DNA of 64,000 nt from an uncultured bacterium (GCA_905216055.1 CAJMSH010000004.1:1-64000), one strand, 5' to 3'; positions 33,336 through 42,104 are shown, counted from the stretch's first letter. Notes: generated from the sequence alone by a model not told the origin. Numbers and translations are program-made.

Positions 33336-34070
33336 TTAATTTTTTAATTTTTGTCTAACTGTTTCAAAAATTATTGCGCTTAGAGCATTTGAAACATTTA
33401 AGGAATTAAATTCCTTTAGCATTGGAATTTTTACTATAAAATCAGAAGCTTTCAAAAGAGATTTTGAAACTCCTGCATGTTCTGCTCCCATAATGAGTGC
33501 AAAATTCATGTCATTATATTTGATATCATAATAATTATCTTTTGCACTAGCGTCAGTTGCAACTACCCACCAGTCGGAATTTTTTAATTTTTGCACTGCA
33601 TTTACAAGGCTGTTAACTTTAATAATAGGAATATGATTAATTGCTCCGGCACTTGTTTTTTCAACAGTTGCGTTAACTTGAACGTTGCGTCTTGAGGGGA
33701 TAATAATTCCTGAAACCCCTGCACAAACACATGTTCTTATAATTGCTCCTAAATTATGTGAATCTTCAACTCCATCTAAAATTACAACGGAATCGTTTTC
33801 ATGTTTTTCTTCCAAAAATTCATCTAAATCTTTATATCTGATAGGTGAGATTTGGGCGATAATTCCCTGATGATTGTATTGTGCGTATGGTAAAAATTTC
33901 TCTTTTGCGACAAATTGGAATACAATTCCACGTTCTTTGGCAAGTTCTTTTATTTTGTTAAGTTTAGCATCAGAGTGGATATTTTTGGAAATTAAAATTT
34001 TATTGATTTCTCTTTCTCCACTAATTAAAGCTTCTGTTATAGCATTTTTGCCAAAAATTATATCATCCAT
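33336..34070 (-). CDS. rlmB: TrmH/SpoU-family rRNA 2'-O-methyltransferase
   Basis: A 244-residue SPOUT methyltransferase like RlmB (23S rRNA Gm2251). N-terminal substrate-binding domain IIFGKNAITEALISGEREIN; the knotted SAM domain has VILDGVEDSHNLGAIIRTC, GVSGIIIPSRR, KTSAGAINHIPI, ALIMGAEHAGVSKSLL and IPMLKEFNSLNVSNALSAII. Length is normal. It begins 12 nt after nadA, so it is co-transcribed. TrmH-type tRNA activity is an alternative, but the N-terminal domain favours RlmB. Confidence 0.88.
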   Translation of the reverse strand: MDDIIFGKNAITEALISGEREINKILISKNIHSDAKLNKIKELAKERGIVFQFVAKEKFLPYAQYNHQGIIAQISPIRYKDLDEFLEEKHENDSVVILDGVEDSHNLGAIIRTCVCAGVSGIIIPSRRNVQVNATVEKTSAGAINHIPIIKVNSLVNAVQKLKNSDWWVVATDASAKDNYYDIKYNDMNFALIMGAEHAGVSKSLLKASDFIVKIPMLKEFNSLNVSNALSAIIFETVRQKLKN

Positions 34071-34082
34071 TTTTCACCTTTT

Positions 34083-34994
34083 TTATTTTGATACTTCAAG
34101 CATTCTTTCAATACATTTTAGAGCTTTTTTAGAAATTTCTTTATCTACCTCGATTTCTGGAGTTTCATTTGTTAAAGTATTATATATGTCTTCTAATGTA
34201 TTCAATTTCATGCTCTGACAAATTGAAGGTTTGTTATCAATATCATAGAATTTTTTGTCAGGATAATCACGTTTTAGTCTATCGAGAACTCCTTTTTCTG
34301 TTGCAATAATAAATTCTTTTTTATCACTGTTTTTAACAAAATTCATAATTCCTGATGTGCTACCGACATAATCTGCTTGAGATGAAAATTCTTCAGGGCA
34401 TTCAGGGTGTGCAAGAACAAGGGCGTTAGGGTATTGTTTTTTAGTTTCTGCAATGCTTGCTGTTTTCATTTTGTTATGTATTGGGCAATATCCGTCATAG
34501 GTTATTACTTCTACATTTTGTAATTCTTTTTCAACCCATCTGCCTAGGTTTTTGTCCGGTAAAAATAAAACTTTTGGAGCATTTAAGCTTTTTACAATTT
34601 TTACAGCATTTGAACTTGTGCAACAAATGTCGCATTCTGATTTTACTTCCGCTGTTGAATTTATGTAACAAACTGTCGGAATATTTGGATATTTACTCTT
34701 AAACTCTCTTAATTGTTGCAAATTTACCATATCAGCCATAGCGCAACCTGCATTAATATTTGGGAGGATAACTTTTTTATTTGGATTAAGTATTTTGGCA
34801 GTTTGAGCCATAAAATATACTCCTGCAAAAATTATAATATCTGCATCTGTTTTAGCTGCCATTTGGCTTAAATATAAAGAATCTCCAATATAATCTGCAA
34901 CTTCATCTATTTCAACATTTTGGTAGCAATGAGCCAGTATTACAGCTTTTTTTTCTTCTTTTAGTTTATTAATTTTTTTAATAAGCTCTTTCAT
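34083..34994 (-). CDS. nadA: Quinolinate synthase
   Basis: A 303-residue [4Fe-4S] enzyme that condenses iminoaspartate with dihydroxyacetone phosphate in NAD synthesis. Three cluster cysteines: in NAGCAMADMV (about 81), in SSNAV-adjacent ECDICCTSSN (about 123-132 region), and CQSMK near the C-terminus; also AHCYQN and LAHPECPEEF. First gene of the minus-strand nadA-rlmB-sigma cluster. nadB and nadC are not in the window. GGAG lies about 12 nt before ATG 34994. Confidence 0.94.
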   Translation of the reverse strand: MKELIKKINKLKEEKKAVILAHCYQNVEIDEVADYIGDSLYLSQMAAKTDADIIIFAGVYFMAQTAKILNPNKKVILPNINAGCAMADMVNLQQLREFKSKYPNIPTVCYINSTAEVKSECDICCTSSNAVKIVKSLNAPKVLFLPDKNLGRWVEKELQNVEVITYDGYCPIHNKMKTASIAETKKQYPNALVLAHPECPEEFSSQADYVGSTSGIMNFVKNSDKKEFIIATEKGVLDRLKRDYPDKKFYDIDNKPSICQSMKLNTLEDIYNTLTNETPEIEVDKEISKKALKCIERMLEVSK

Positions 34995-35108
34995 CAGGGT
35001 AGTGTCTCCTACATTTAGTGTAAATTTATGTTAAATTTGCGAACTTTATAAAAATATTGTATAATAAAAATGTAAGTGAGTAAATAAGTATAAGAAAAAG
35101 ATATTATT

Positions 35109-36791
35109 ATGGATTTAAACAGCATTTTATCACAGTTGGGAGTCGGAGGCAAAGAATCTGTATATCTTTCTGTAACTCCCGGAGTAGGTTTAGAGCTTAT
35201 TCAGCTTGATGTTCAAAGTCGTACTGTTAAGAATTATTCATATCGTCCTCTTGAATATAACGAATCTTTAAGAGAAATTTCAGATATGAATGAGTTTAAA
35301 AACGCCGTTACAGAGCTTTTTGAAGAATTGAAAATTAATTTGAAAAGTAATGTAGTTTTAAATTTGCCTATGGTACTTTTAGGCAGTAAAGAGTTGCCTT
35401 TATTGTTAGGTGATGATGCGGTACAGGAAGCATTAACTTCAGAAGTTGAACAATCATATATTTTTAAAAGATTTGAACCTGTTGTTAGTTGGTGTGATTC
35501 AAATAATATTCAATCAGGTGATTCCAGAAAACTTTTTTATTCAGCTGTTCAAAAAAATGTTATTGAAGATATAAAAAATGCTCTTAATGAATTAGGAATT
35601 ACTCTGGCAGGTGTTGAAATATCATTGACGTCTGTATTGAAAGCTCTTGCTTTTGCAGGATTAGCTCAAGATCAGATGAAAGATAATGTTTCTTGGAATT
35701 TGATGCTTATTACCCCAAGCGGTTATTCAATATGTTCTATGATAGGGAAAAATATTGTTGATTATTATGATGAACCGTTAGCAATCAAATCTTTTGAAGG
35801 TGATGAAATATATAATGCAATAAATGCTTCTGCTCAGATTACTCTTATGAGTTATCCTGCAAGCTATTTGTATATAATTTCTGAAACTGATATGGTTAGT
35901 GCAGAATTGTTATCAAAAAGATTGCAAACTGAAAGTGTTATAAATTATCTTGAAAATAACAGCTTCAAAAAACAAGATGTTATCCCTGTTAGTTTAGAAG
36001 TTTTAGAAGATGTTGCACATAAAATATCTTTAGAAGCTATTGGTATTGCAACCGGTAATGCAGTTTCTTTACCTGTTAAATTTAATTTTATGGTATCCGG
36101 TTCAGGTGGTGACGGCGTTCAAAATGATTCTAATGAACCTGTGCATGTTGTTTTGGGAAGTCAAGAATTTGATATTTCTCCTAATGCTGCGAGAAATTTA
36201 GCTGTATTAATTGCAATTATTCTTTTATTGCCTTTTGGTGGAGCATTTATCGGAGTTCCAATGATTGCTCAACAAAAACAAGCACAGCTTGATGATATAA
36301 ATTCAAGACTTGATCAGACAAATGCTGAAATTAAAAGAATTCAAGATGAACAAAATAAAGCTAATGACTTTGATGTCAATAAAGAAATTGAAAAAGTTAT
36401 GTCAAGTAATCGTGCAAAATTAATGGGCTATACAGCTTTAGGAGAATCTGTTCCTAAAAATTTATGGTTAACATATTTTGCAGCGAAAGATGATGGAAAA
36501 TTTGACATAAAAGGAGAATCTGAAAATGTTGAGAATGTGTATGTATTTTTCAAAAATATGAAAGATTCTTTAATAAGCACTCAATTAAGACTTCAAAAGC
36601 TTCAAATGAAATCTGATTCTGTTGATGATGCAGTTACGATAGATGTAAATGCTCCTAGTGATTACGAGTTTGAAATTACTAATATGTCAGATACAGAATT
36701 AAAGAATTTAGAAAAAGCTCTTGCTGATAAAATTAAAGAGGCGACTGAGGCGAACGGTAAAAAAACTGATAAAAAAGAAGAAAAGAAATAA
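35109..36791 (+). CDS. PilM-PilN fusion, type IV pilus assembly
   Basis: A 560-residue protein. Residues about 1-360 are an actin-like PilM domain (ESVYLSVTPGVGLELIQLD start; VLNLPMVLLGSKELPLLLG; the Glu/Ser-rich LTSEVEQSYIF). Then a transmembrane segment (ARNLAVLIAIILLLPFGGAF, about 364-383) and a PilN-like coiled coil and periplasmic domain (IAQQKQAQLDDINSRLDQ, NLWLTYFAAKDDGKFDIKG). PilM and PilN are normally separate proteins joined by PilN's N-terminal tail; here they are one chain. The pilO gene follows 49 nt downstream. It acts as the inner-membrane alignment complex that positions the pilus motor. Confidence 0.82.
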   Translation: MDLNSILSQLGVGGKESVYLSVTPGVGLELIQLDVQSRTVKNYSYRPLEYNESLREISDMNEFKNAVTELFEELKINLKSNVVLNLPMVLLGSKELPLLLGDDAVQEALTSEVEQSYIFKRFEPVVSWCDSNNIQSGDSRKLFYSAVQKNVIEDIKNALNELGITLAGVEISLTSVLKALAFAGLAQDQMKDNVSWNLMLITPSGYSICSMIGKNIVDYYDEPLAIKSFEGDEIYNAINASAQITLMSYPASYLYIISETDMVSAELLSKRLQTESVINYLENNSFKKQDVIPVSLEVLEDVAHKISLEAIGIATGNAVSLPVKFNFMVSGSGGDGVQNDSNEPVHVVLGSQEFDISPNAARNLAVLIAIILLLPFGGAFIGVPMIAQQKQAQLDDINSRLDQTNAEIKRIQDEQNKANDFDVNKEIEKVMSSNRAKLMGYTALGESVPKNLWLTYFAAKDDGKFDIKGESENVENVYVFFKNMKDSLISTQLRLQKLQMKSDSVDDAVTIDVNAPSDYEFEITNMSDTELKNLEKALADKIKEATEANGKKTDKKEEKK

Positions 36792-36840
36792 AGTAGTAAA
36801 ACAATTTAGTTTAAGCAGGTAAACTGTCAGGAGAAAAATT

Positions 36841-37566
36841 GTGGAAAAATATAATATATATATAAAAAAATTTCAACTAGCTATAATTATTATTGTAGTT
36901 ACTGTTGTTGCAGTAATCGCAATGATTGTAAAAACAGTCCCTGAAGTTCAGAAAATTATTCAAATTCAAGAAGATCAGAAAACTCAATCTTCTGCATTAG
37001 CTGATGCAGAAAGAAAACTTGCTGATTTGAAATCAGAAGCATTAAAACAAGAAGCTGAAGATGCAAATGTCGCTAAATTGTTTTTCAAACCAATAACTGA
37101 AGGATTAGATTCTGAGGCAGCTATTTCTGATGAATTCACTGAAATTTTGCAGATAATGCGTGATAACAGAATAAAAGTTCGTTCAGTTAACTATGAATAT
37201 GATCCAAAGGACGATAATTTTGTAAAATTTATTCCTTTCAAATATCATGTTTGTCGAATATCTGCTGAAATGATTGCTAATTATTCAAGTTTGGCAAATT
37301 TCTTGCGTGAAGTTTATAAACATGAGCATTTTTTGGATTTAGAAAGAATTGAAATTGTTCCATATAATAAAAATAAAAGAATTTTACTTGTAAATGTAGT
37401 TATAAAACTTTATGCACAAAAAGATGAGGCAACTGCTCAAAGAGAACGTGAAGCTGCTGAAGCTGCTGCAGCTGCTACTCAAAGCACTGATGGAAGTGCT
37501 GCAAACGGCTCTGTTCCGTCCCCTCAACCTGCTGATGGCGGTGTTTCTCCTGAAGCTACCGAATAA
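36841..37566 (+). CDS. pilO: PilO-like type IV pilus inner-membrane protein
   Basis: A 241-residue bitopic protein: short cytoplasmic tail, one transmembrane helix (LAIIIIVVTVVAVIAMIV, about 13-30), coiled coil (ALADAERKLADLKSEALKQE), then a ferredoxin-like PilO domain (FTEILQIMRDNRIKVRSV, SLANFLREVYKHEHFLDLER). The C-terminal ~40 residues are Ala/Pro/Ser-rich low complexity. GTG start behind AGGAG. With the preceding PilM-PilN fusion it would complete the MNO alignment complex. No pilP or pilQ follows; the convergent radical SAM gene ends 5 nt away. Confidence 0.82.
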   Translation: MEKYNIYIKKFQLAIIIIVVTVVAVIAMIVKTVPEVQKIIQIQEDQKTQSSALADAERKLADLKSEALKQEAEDANVAKLFFKPITEGLDSEAAISDEFTEILQIMRDNRIKVRSVNYEYDPKDDNFVKFIPFKYHVCRISAEMIANYSSLANFLREVYKHEHFLDLERIEIVPYNKNKRILLVNVVIKLYAQKDEATAQREREAAEAAAAATQSTDGSAANGSVPSPQPADGGVSPEATE

Positions 37567-37571
37567 AGGTT

Positions 37572-38429
37572 TTATTCAAATAATTTATAATTTATTCCAA
37601 ACAACTTATCTTTGTTTGCAATGCATGTTGCGCAAAATGATGTTTCAAGAGTGTTATGCCTTGCAAAATCTTTAAAATTTGATCCGCAGCGACCTCTATG
37701 ATCGTTTGCAAGAAACGGGCAGGTGTAAATCCCTTTTGATGTTAAAATACGACCGTATTCACAATCAAGGCTGTTCCATTCAAATTTTTCTATATCTTGG
37801 TTTGGTTTATTCTTGTCGTGATACAAATTTATTGTTAAATTATTTTCTCCTGCTTCAAAACCGTTTTTTAGGCAAATTTTTTTTAATTCTTCTATCAAGA
37901 CATTTTTATCTTCATTATAATAATTTGTAATACATAAAATCGGATTAAACCCGTATTTAGCAAGACTTTTTATAGCATGAACAGTTTGCCTGTATGAACC
38001 TCTACCTCTTATATCGTCATTTTTAACTTCGTTGTAATGATCAATGCTTAATTTAAAAATAATTTCAAAAGAACTTTCGTCTTCTACCCGTTTTAAAAAT
38101 CTAACTTTTTTTTCGTTAATAAAAGTTGCGTTTGTAAAAATGCAAACGTTTGAGCGTTTTAGGCAGGTTCTTAGAATAGAGTTAAAATCAGGGTGGGTCA
38201 TTGGCTCTGCACCTGTTAAATATATACATTCTATATTTTCATTTTTTGTGTCTGAAAGAGCATTTTTAATAGTTTCTAAGGAAATAAAATCTTTGATATT
38301 TTTACTTAGCGGGAAATCTATGTAACAGTGTTTGCAGTGTTGATTGCAGTTTTTTTCTGTTAATTCGATAAAAAGATTGTTTAATTCCTTTAGTTTGCAG
38401 ACCGGTGTTTGAAAAATTGCATTTGTCAT
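37572..38429 (-). CDS. Radical SAM protein with C-terminal cysteine cluster
   Basis: A 285-residue radical SAM enzyme. CX3CX2C motif CNQHCKHCY at about residues 28-36, SAM-binding region YLTGAEPMTHPDF (about 70-82), and a C-terminal set of cysteines (C at DCEYG, YTCPF, GRCGS, CATC) typical of SPASM-like auxiliary cluster domains that modify peptides or mature enzymes. No precursor peptide gene is evident next to it. AAAGGAG ribosome site before ATG 38429. Substrate unknown. Confidence 0.75.
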   Translation of the reverse strand: MTNAIFQTPVCKLKELNNLFIELTEKNCNQHCKHCYIDFPLSKNIKDFISLETIKNALSDTKNENIECIYLTGAEPMTHPDFNSILRTCLKRSNVCIFTNATFINEKKVRFLKRVEDESSFEIIFKLSIDHYNEVKNDDIRGRGSYRQTVHAIKSLAKYGFNPILCITNYYNEDKNVLIEELKKICLKNGFEAGENNLTINLYHDKNKPNQDIEKFEWNSLDCEYGRILTSKGIYTCPFLANDHRGRCGSNFKDFARHNTLETSFCATCIANKDKLFGINYKLFE

Positions 38430-38525
38430 ATAATTTTAACTCCTTTTTTAATTTAAAATAATTGTATTTTCTTAAATATTAAAAAGGAATTCTCCGACAG
38501 GGTAATTGTAATAAAATAAGTATAA

Positions 38526-38840
38526 TTAATTTGTGAAATCTTGCGGTTTTTTATCTTCCAGCCATTTACTCATAATGTAGTGCTCATAGCTTAGGGCGTA
38601 ATTATATAAAGCATTCACAAGAATTCTTCCGCTTTCTGATTTCCCTATAATAAAAAAATCTCCTGATTTATTTTCGGCAAGCATTATTTCTTTGTGAACT
38701 ATTTTATCGACGTTGTTTTTCGGATTTTTGTAGATAACAAGTTTTATCCAGTCACATAGGATTTTTGTTCCAGTTGTTGTGCCTGAAGTTATGTCATTAT
38801 TTCTTGATTGTATGTATTTTGAAAATTCGTTAAGTATCAT
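38526..38840 (-). CDS. Small hypothetical protein downstream of comF
   Basis: A 104-residue soluble protein that is not recognised. Features: ILNEFSKYIQSRNNDITSGT at the start and a C-terminal aromatic helix (LVNALYNYALSYEHYIMSKW). It starts 5 nt after the comF stop, so it is the third gene of the regulator-comF cluster. No motifs that indicate function. Confidence 0.5.
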   Translation of the reverse strand: MILNEFSKYIQSRNNDITSGTTTGTKILCDWIKLVIYKNPKNNVDKIVHKEIMLAENKSGDFFIIGKSESGRILVNALYNYALSYEHYIMSKWLEDKKPQDFTN

Positions 38841-38845
38841 ATTTG

Positions 38846-39490
38846 TTATTCAAATGGGGTTGTTGCTGCAAAGCATATAATATCATTTATACCGTTTCTT
38901 TTCAACTCTTTAATCATTTCTTCAAAGGTTGAACCTGTTGTGCATATATCATCAATTAAAAGAATAGTTTTTCCATGATATTGCGACAAATCAACTTGAA
39001 AAGCATTGGAAAGATTTTTTACACGTTCATTACGTTTTAGTTTATATTGTGGCTTTGTATCTTTTATTCTTTTTATCAAATCTTTGTTAAGTGTGTTTGA
39101 TGTTATTCTGCAAAATTCTTCTCCAACAAGGTTCATGTGATTGTATTTTCTTTTTTTTTCTCGTTTTTTGAAGATTGGAACAGGTACAACTTCAAAATCA
39201 TTCTTGTCAGTTATTTTTGAGAAATATTCTGCCATAAATTTAGCAAGATAATATGCCAAATCTTTTTGGTTATGGTATTTTAGACCTCTTATAAGTTTTT
39301 GCAAATTTTTTGAATACACTCCTGCACAGTAGATATTTTTACCTTCGAGAACTCTGTTTACTTGAACCGGTAAAAAATCCATTTCTTCATAGCATTTAGA
39401 GCACATTTTTACAGCTTCTTTTGAACTTTTGCAGAAGTAGCATTTTTTCTTATATATCCAATCAAGCAAGTTTATAATACGTTGAAGCAT
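38846..39490 (-). CDS. comF: ComF-family phosphoribosyltransferase-like protein
   Basis: A 214-residue ComF/GntX protein. The N-terminus has a four-cysteine zinc site (CYFCKSS and CSKCYEEMDF, about 17-36); the C-terminus is a PRTase domain with the PRPP loop LLIDDICTTGSTFEEM (about 176-191) and EVVPVPIFKKREKKRKYNHM. Homologues support DNA uptake during transformation. It lies between a response regulator gene (14 nt upstream) and a small unknown gene. Together with the pilus genes in this window, it hints at a competence capability, but that is inference. Confidence 0.88.
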   Translation of the reverse strand: MLQRIINLLDWIYKKKCYFCKSSKEAVKMCSKCYEEMDFLPVQVNRVLEGKNIYCAGVYSKNLQKLIRGLKYHNQKDLAYYLAKFMAEYFSKITDKNDFEVVPVPIFKKREKKRKYNHMNLVGEEFCRITSNTLNKDLIKRIKDTKPQYKLKRNERVKNLSNAFQVDLSQYHGKTILLIDDICTTGSTFEEMIKELKRNGINDIICFAATTPFE

Positions 39491-39504
39491 ATATTTTAAT
39501 ATCC

Positions 39505-40200
39505 TTATATATTAAGTTTATAGCCTCCGCCGTATATTGTTTCGATGTATTTTTTGCCGTCTGCAATTTTATCAATTTTGCTTCTTAAGTGCCTGATATG
39601 AACTCTGATTGTTTCAATATCATCGTCAGGAGAGTATCCCCAAACATCTTTTAAAAGTCTTGCTGATGACACCATATTCCCGTGATTTTGGAAAAGCAAA
39701 TTAAATATTTCAAATTCAATCGGGGTTAATTTTGTTTGTTTATCGCCAATTTTTACACTGTATAATTCAGGTAATAAAGTAATATTCCCAAGGGTCAAAA
39801 GTTCCCTGGTTGAAGCACTTTCAGGAATTTGGCGGGTTCTTTTTAAAAGAGCTCTTACTCTGACTTGTAATTCTTCCATCTCAAAAGGTTTTACAAGATA
39901 ATCATCAACTCCGATATTAAACCCGTTGACTTTATCATTAATTTGAGAAAGAGCGGTCAACATTAAGATTGGTATATCTTTAGTATCTTCGTTTTTTCTA
40001 ATTCTTTGAGCAACCGTAAACCCGTCAACCTCAGGCATCATAACGTCTAAAATAACAAGAGAAGGCAATTCCTGCTTGCACAATGCAAATCCCTTAACCC
40101 CGTCAAAAGCCTGAATAACTTTATAACCGCATAACTCAAGATTAACTTTAATAAGTTCATTAATTGCTGAATCATCATCAATTACAAGAATTTTATTCAT
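39505..40200 (-). CDS. OmpR-family response regulator, orphan
   Basis: A 231-residue two-domain regulator. The receiver has acidic residues in VIDDDSAINEL, the phosphorylation Asp in LVILDVMMPEVDGF (about 53), Thr in MLTALS and Lys in LVKPFEMEEL. The winged-helix output domain has LTPIEFEIFNLLFQNHG and DDIETIRVHIRHLRSKI and ends YGGGYKL. No histidine kinase is adjacent, as for cyanobacterial RpaA/RpaB regulators. A -10-like TAAAAT ends 6 nt before ATG 40200 with no ribosome site, another leaderless candidate. comF follows downstream. Confidence 0.92.
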   Translation of the reverse strand: MNKILVIDDDSAINELIKVNLELCGYKVIQAFDGVKGFALCKQELPSLVILDVMMPEVDGFTVAQRIRKNEDTKDIPILMLTALSQINDKVNGFNIGVDDYLVKPFEMEELQVRVRALLKRTRQIPESASTRELLTLGNITLLPELYSVKIGDKQTKLTPIEFEIFNLLFQNHGNMVSSARLLKDVWGYSPDDDIETIRVHIRHLRSKIDKIADGKKYIETIYGGGYKLNI

Positions 40201-40446
40201 ACTTGAATTTTATATTTAACAAAAAAAAAATACAACAATATTTGTTAAAATATATTAAAAAAAATAGCCTGTTTGAATGATACATTATAACTTATTTTTG
40301 GGCATATTTGTATGAAAAGATTTGTAAAAAAATATTTAAAAAGTGTAAATATTACAAATTTTTGAATTTTTATTGTAATATGGTAATTGTGTAAATACAA
40401 TTGTAGTAGAAATAAGTATACATTTATTAGATAGGAGGCACATGAA

Positions 40447-40902
40447 TTGGCAGTAACTTCACCATTTACAGCGTTTAAGGAAAACGGTAAAAAAGAAATC
40501 CACTTAGGACAACACGTATTAGCAGAATTTTTTGAATGTGATCCAAACACATTGAACAGTTTAGATAAGGTCGAAAAGTACATGGTGGATGCCGCCCTTG
40601 AATGTGGTGCTACTATTGTCCAAAAATGTTTCCATATGTTTAACCCTTATGGAGTTTCAGGTGTGGTTATTATCTCAGAAAGCCACTTGGCAATTCATAC
40701 TTGGCCTGAACTTGGTTATGCAGCGGTAGATTTATTCACTTGTGGTGATAAATGTGATCCAAAAGTTTCTTATGAATTTTTGAAGAAAAAATTTAACTCT
40801 AAAAAAGCAACTTTCTCTGAATTAAAAAGAGGAATTATTGATGAAGAAACTCTAAAAGTTGCAGAAAAACCTTTTGAAATTATGCAGCAATTTGCTGATT
40901 AA
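40447..40902 (+). CDS. speH: S-adenosylmethionine decarboxylase proenzyme
   Basis: A 151-residue pyruvoyl enzyme that decarboxylates SAM for spermidine synthesis. The autocleavage/pyruvoyl serine is in SESHLAIHTWPE (about residues 75-86), with the cysteine acid in TCGDKCDP. Length fits the SpeH type plus a short N-terminal extension. The start is TTG 40447, 8 nt after AGGAGG. A four-codon ORF (MNWQ, ATG 40442) overlaps the start and lies only 3 nt after the same AGGAGG. No speE in the window. Terminator follows. Confidence 0.92.
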   Translation: MAVTSPFTAFKENGKKEIHLGQHVLAEFFECDPNTLNSLDKVEKYMVDAALECGATIVQKCFHMFNPYGVSGVVIISESHLAIHTWPELGYAAVDLFTCGDKCDPKVSYEFLKKKFNSKKATFSELKRGIIDEETLKVAEKPFEIMQQFAD

Positions 40903-40924
40903 GATAATTAAAAAAAATCAAAAA

Positions 40925-40957
40925 AGGCTACATAAATTTTTATGTAGTCTTTTTTTA
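40925..40957 (+). terminator. Terminator of speH
   Basis: AGGCTACATAAA pairs with TTTATGTAGTCT (one wobble pair), followed by eight T. Confidence 0.88.
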
Positions 40958-41039
40958 TGTTAAATCATGTAAAAAATTTGACTTTACATCATGACAGCGC
41001 AAATGTTTTTATATATGATTTTCTTAATAGGGGGTAGAA

Positions 41040-41519
41040 ATGCCGGAAGATTTAATAGAAAAGAAATCTAATTTTGATTTAACTTCAAGAAGTGCTTTTT
41101 CAAGGGATGAGGAAGTATTTACATCAAAATCTTATGCTGCGCTTCTTGCAAAAAATATAATTCCGTATTCACATAGAAAATGTGCTAATAACTATGTAAT
41201 CATTAAAAAAGTTTTTAAATTTCAGGCTGTTATGCCGAGAATTTCAAATGCCGAAAAGGCACTTCTTGCCAAATATGATTTTAATACATTGGAATTTACA
41301 ACAGTAAAACAAATGTATGAAGAGCTTGCGCTGTTGCAAAAATGGGCTGTATCTTCTGATGAAAAATTAAAACAGGATTCTGATGCGATATTGGAAATTC
41401 GTACAAAAGAATTGAAATTTATTGTTGCAACAAGTTATGCAAGTATTTCAAATGAAATTTATAAAGGATATCTTGCTTTAGAAAACTATTTTATGGAAAT
41501 TAGTAAATATAGTGATTAA
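41040..41519 (+). CDS. Hypothetical protein, mostly helical
   Basis: A 159-residue cytoplasmic-type protein that is not recognised. There is no signal or membrane segment. The second half is helical (TLEFTTVKQMYEELALLQKW, EIRTKELKFIVATSYASISN). GGGGGT ribosome site 5 nt before ATG 41040. It appears monocistronic, ending at the bidirectional terminator before rpsP. Confidence 0.55.
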   Translation: MPEDLIEKKSNFDLTSRSAFSRDEEVFTSKSYAALLAKNIIPYSHRKCANNYVIIKKVFKFQAVMPRISNAEKALLAKYDFNTLEFTTVKQMYEELALLQKWAVSSDEKLKQDSDAILEIRTKELKFIVATSYASISNEIYKGYLALENYFMEISKYSD

Positions 41520-41565
41520 TTATTATTGCTTATAAAATGATTAGTTTGATGTAATTAAACAAATA

Positions 41566-41598
41566 AAAAAGGACGGATTTTTAAAATCCGCCCTTTTT
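41566..41598. terminator. Bidirectional terminator before rpsP
   Basis: AAAAAGG and CGGATTTT pair with AAAATCCG and CCTTTTT, with one mismatch; it serves both convergent genes. Confidence 0.88.
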
Positions 41599-41615
41599 CA
41601 ATATGAATATGTTTC

Positions 41616-41981
41616 TTACGCTTCAGTAGCAGCTTCTTCAGTTTTAGCTTCTGCTTCTGCAGCTGCTTTTGCTTCAGCTTCTGCTTGAGCCTTAGCTTGA
41701 GCTTTTTTAGAAAGTTTTACAGTTTCTTTTTTAACGTAATTTAAAGAACCGTCATCGTTGCAGTTTTTGATTAAGTAAGCAACAGTTTCAGTTGGTTGAG
41801 CACCTTTTTTAACCCATTCTAAAGCTGATGTTTTGTCCAATTTCATAACTTTAGTTTTTGGGTTGTAGTGACCTAATTCTTGAACCGGTCTTCCTTCACG
41901 TTTTGTTGTTGAATTGATTACGATAATTCTGTATGTAGGGTTCTTTTTTGCACCCAATCTTTTTAATCTGATTTTTAACAT
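41616..41981 (-). CDS. rpsP: 30S ribosomal protein S16
   Basis: A 121-residue S16: MLKIRLKRLGAKKNPTYRII at the start, then GRPVQELGHYNPKT and VKKGAQPTETVAYLIK. The last ~35 residues are an Ala/Glu/Lys-rich extension (AQAEAEAKAAAEAEA), longer than the ~80-residue core. GGGAAAA precedes ATG 41981. It is a single gene here; trmD/rimM, common partners, are absent. A hairpin-rich island lies just upstream in its leader region. Confidence 0.93.
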   Translation of the reverse strand: MLKIRLKRLGAKKNPTYRIIVINSTTKREGRPVQELGHYNPKTKVMKLDKTSALEWVKKGAQPTETVAYLIKNCNDDGSLNYVKKETVKLSKKAQAKAQAEAEAKAAAEAEAKTEEAATEA

Positions 41982-42001
41982 TTCAATTTTCCCTTATTTT
42001 T

Positions 42002-42104
42002 TTTTATGTAACTTGCGGATTTGAAATCCAACGCAGCCGCAGCTTTGGCTGACAAATCCTTGAACAAGGCTAAGAGGAATTGCCTTATTCCTCTTTTATG
42101 TAAC
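42002..42104. repeat. Hairpin-string island flanked by 11-bp direct repeats
   Basis: TTTTATGTAAC occurs at 42002-42012 and 42094-42104. Between them, about 80 bp richer in GC hold four hairpins in a row: GGATTT/AAATCC, CAGCC/GGCTG, CCTTG/CAAGG and AAGAGGAAT/ATTCCTCTT. It looks like a small inserted palindromic element with target duplication, or a structured rpsP leader. The remainder of the 309-bp gap 41982-42290 is AT-rich; GAGAGGA precedes secA. Confidence 0.5.
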
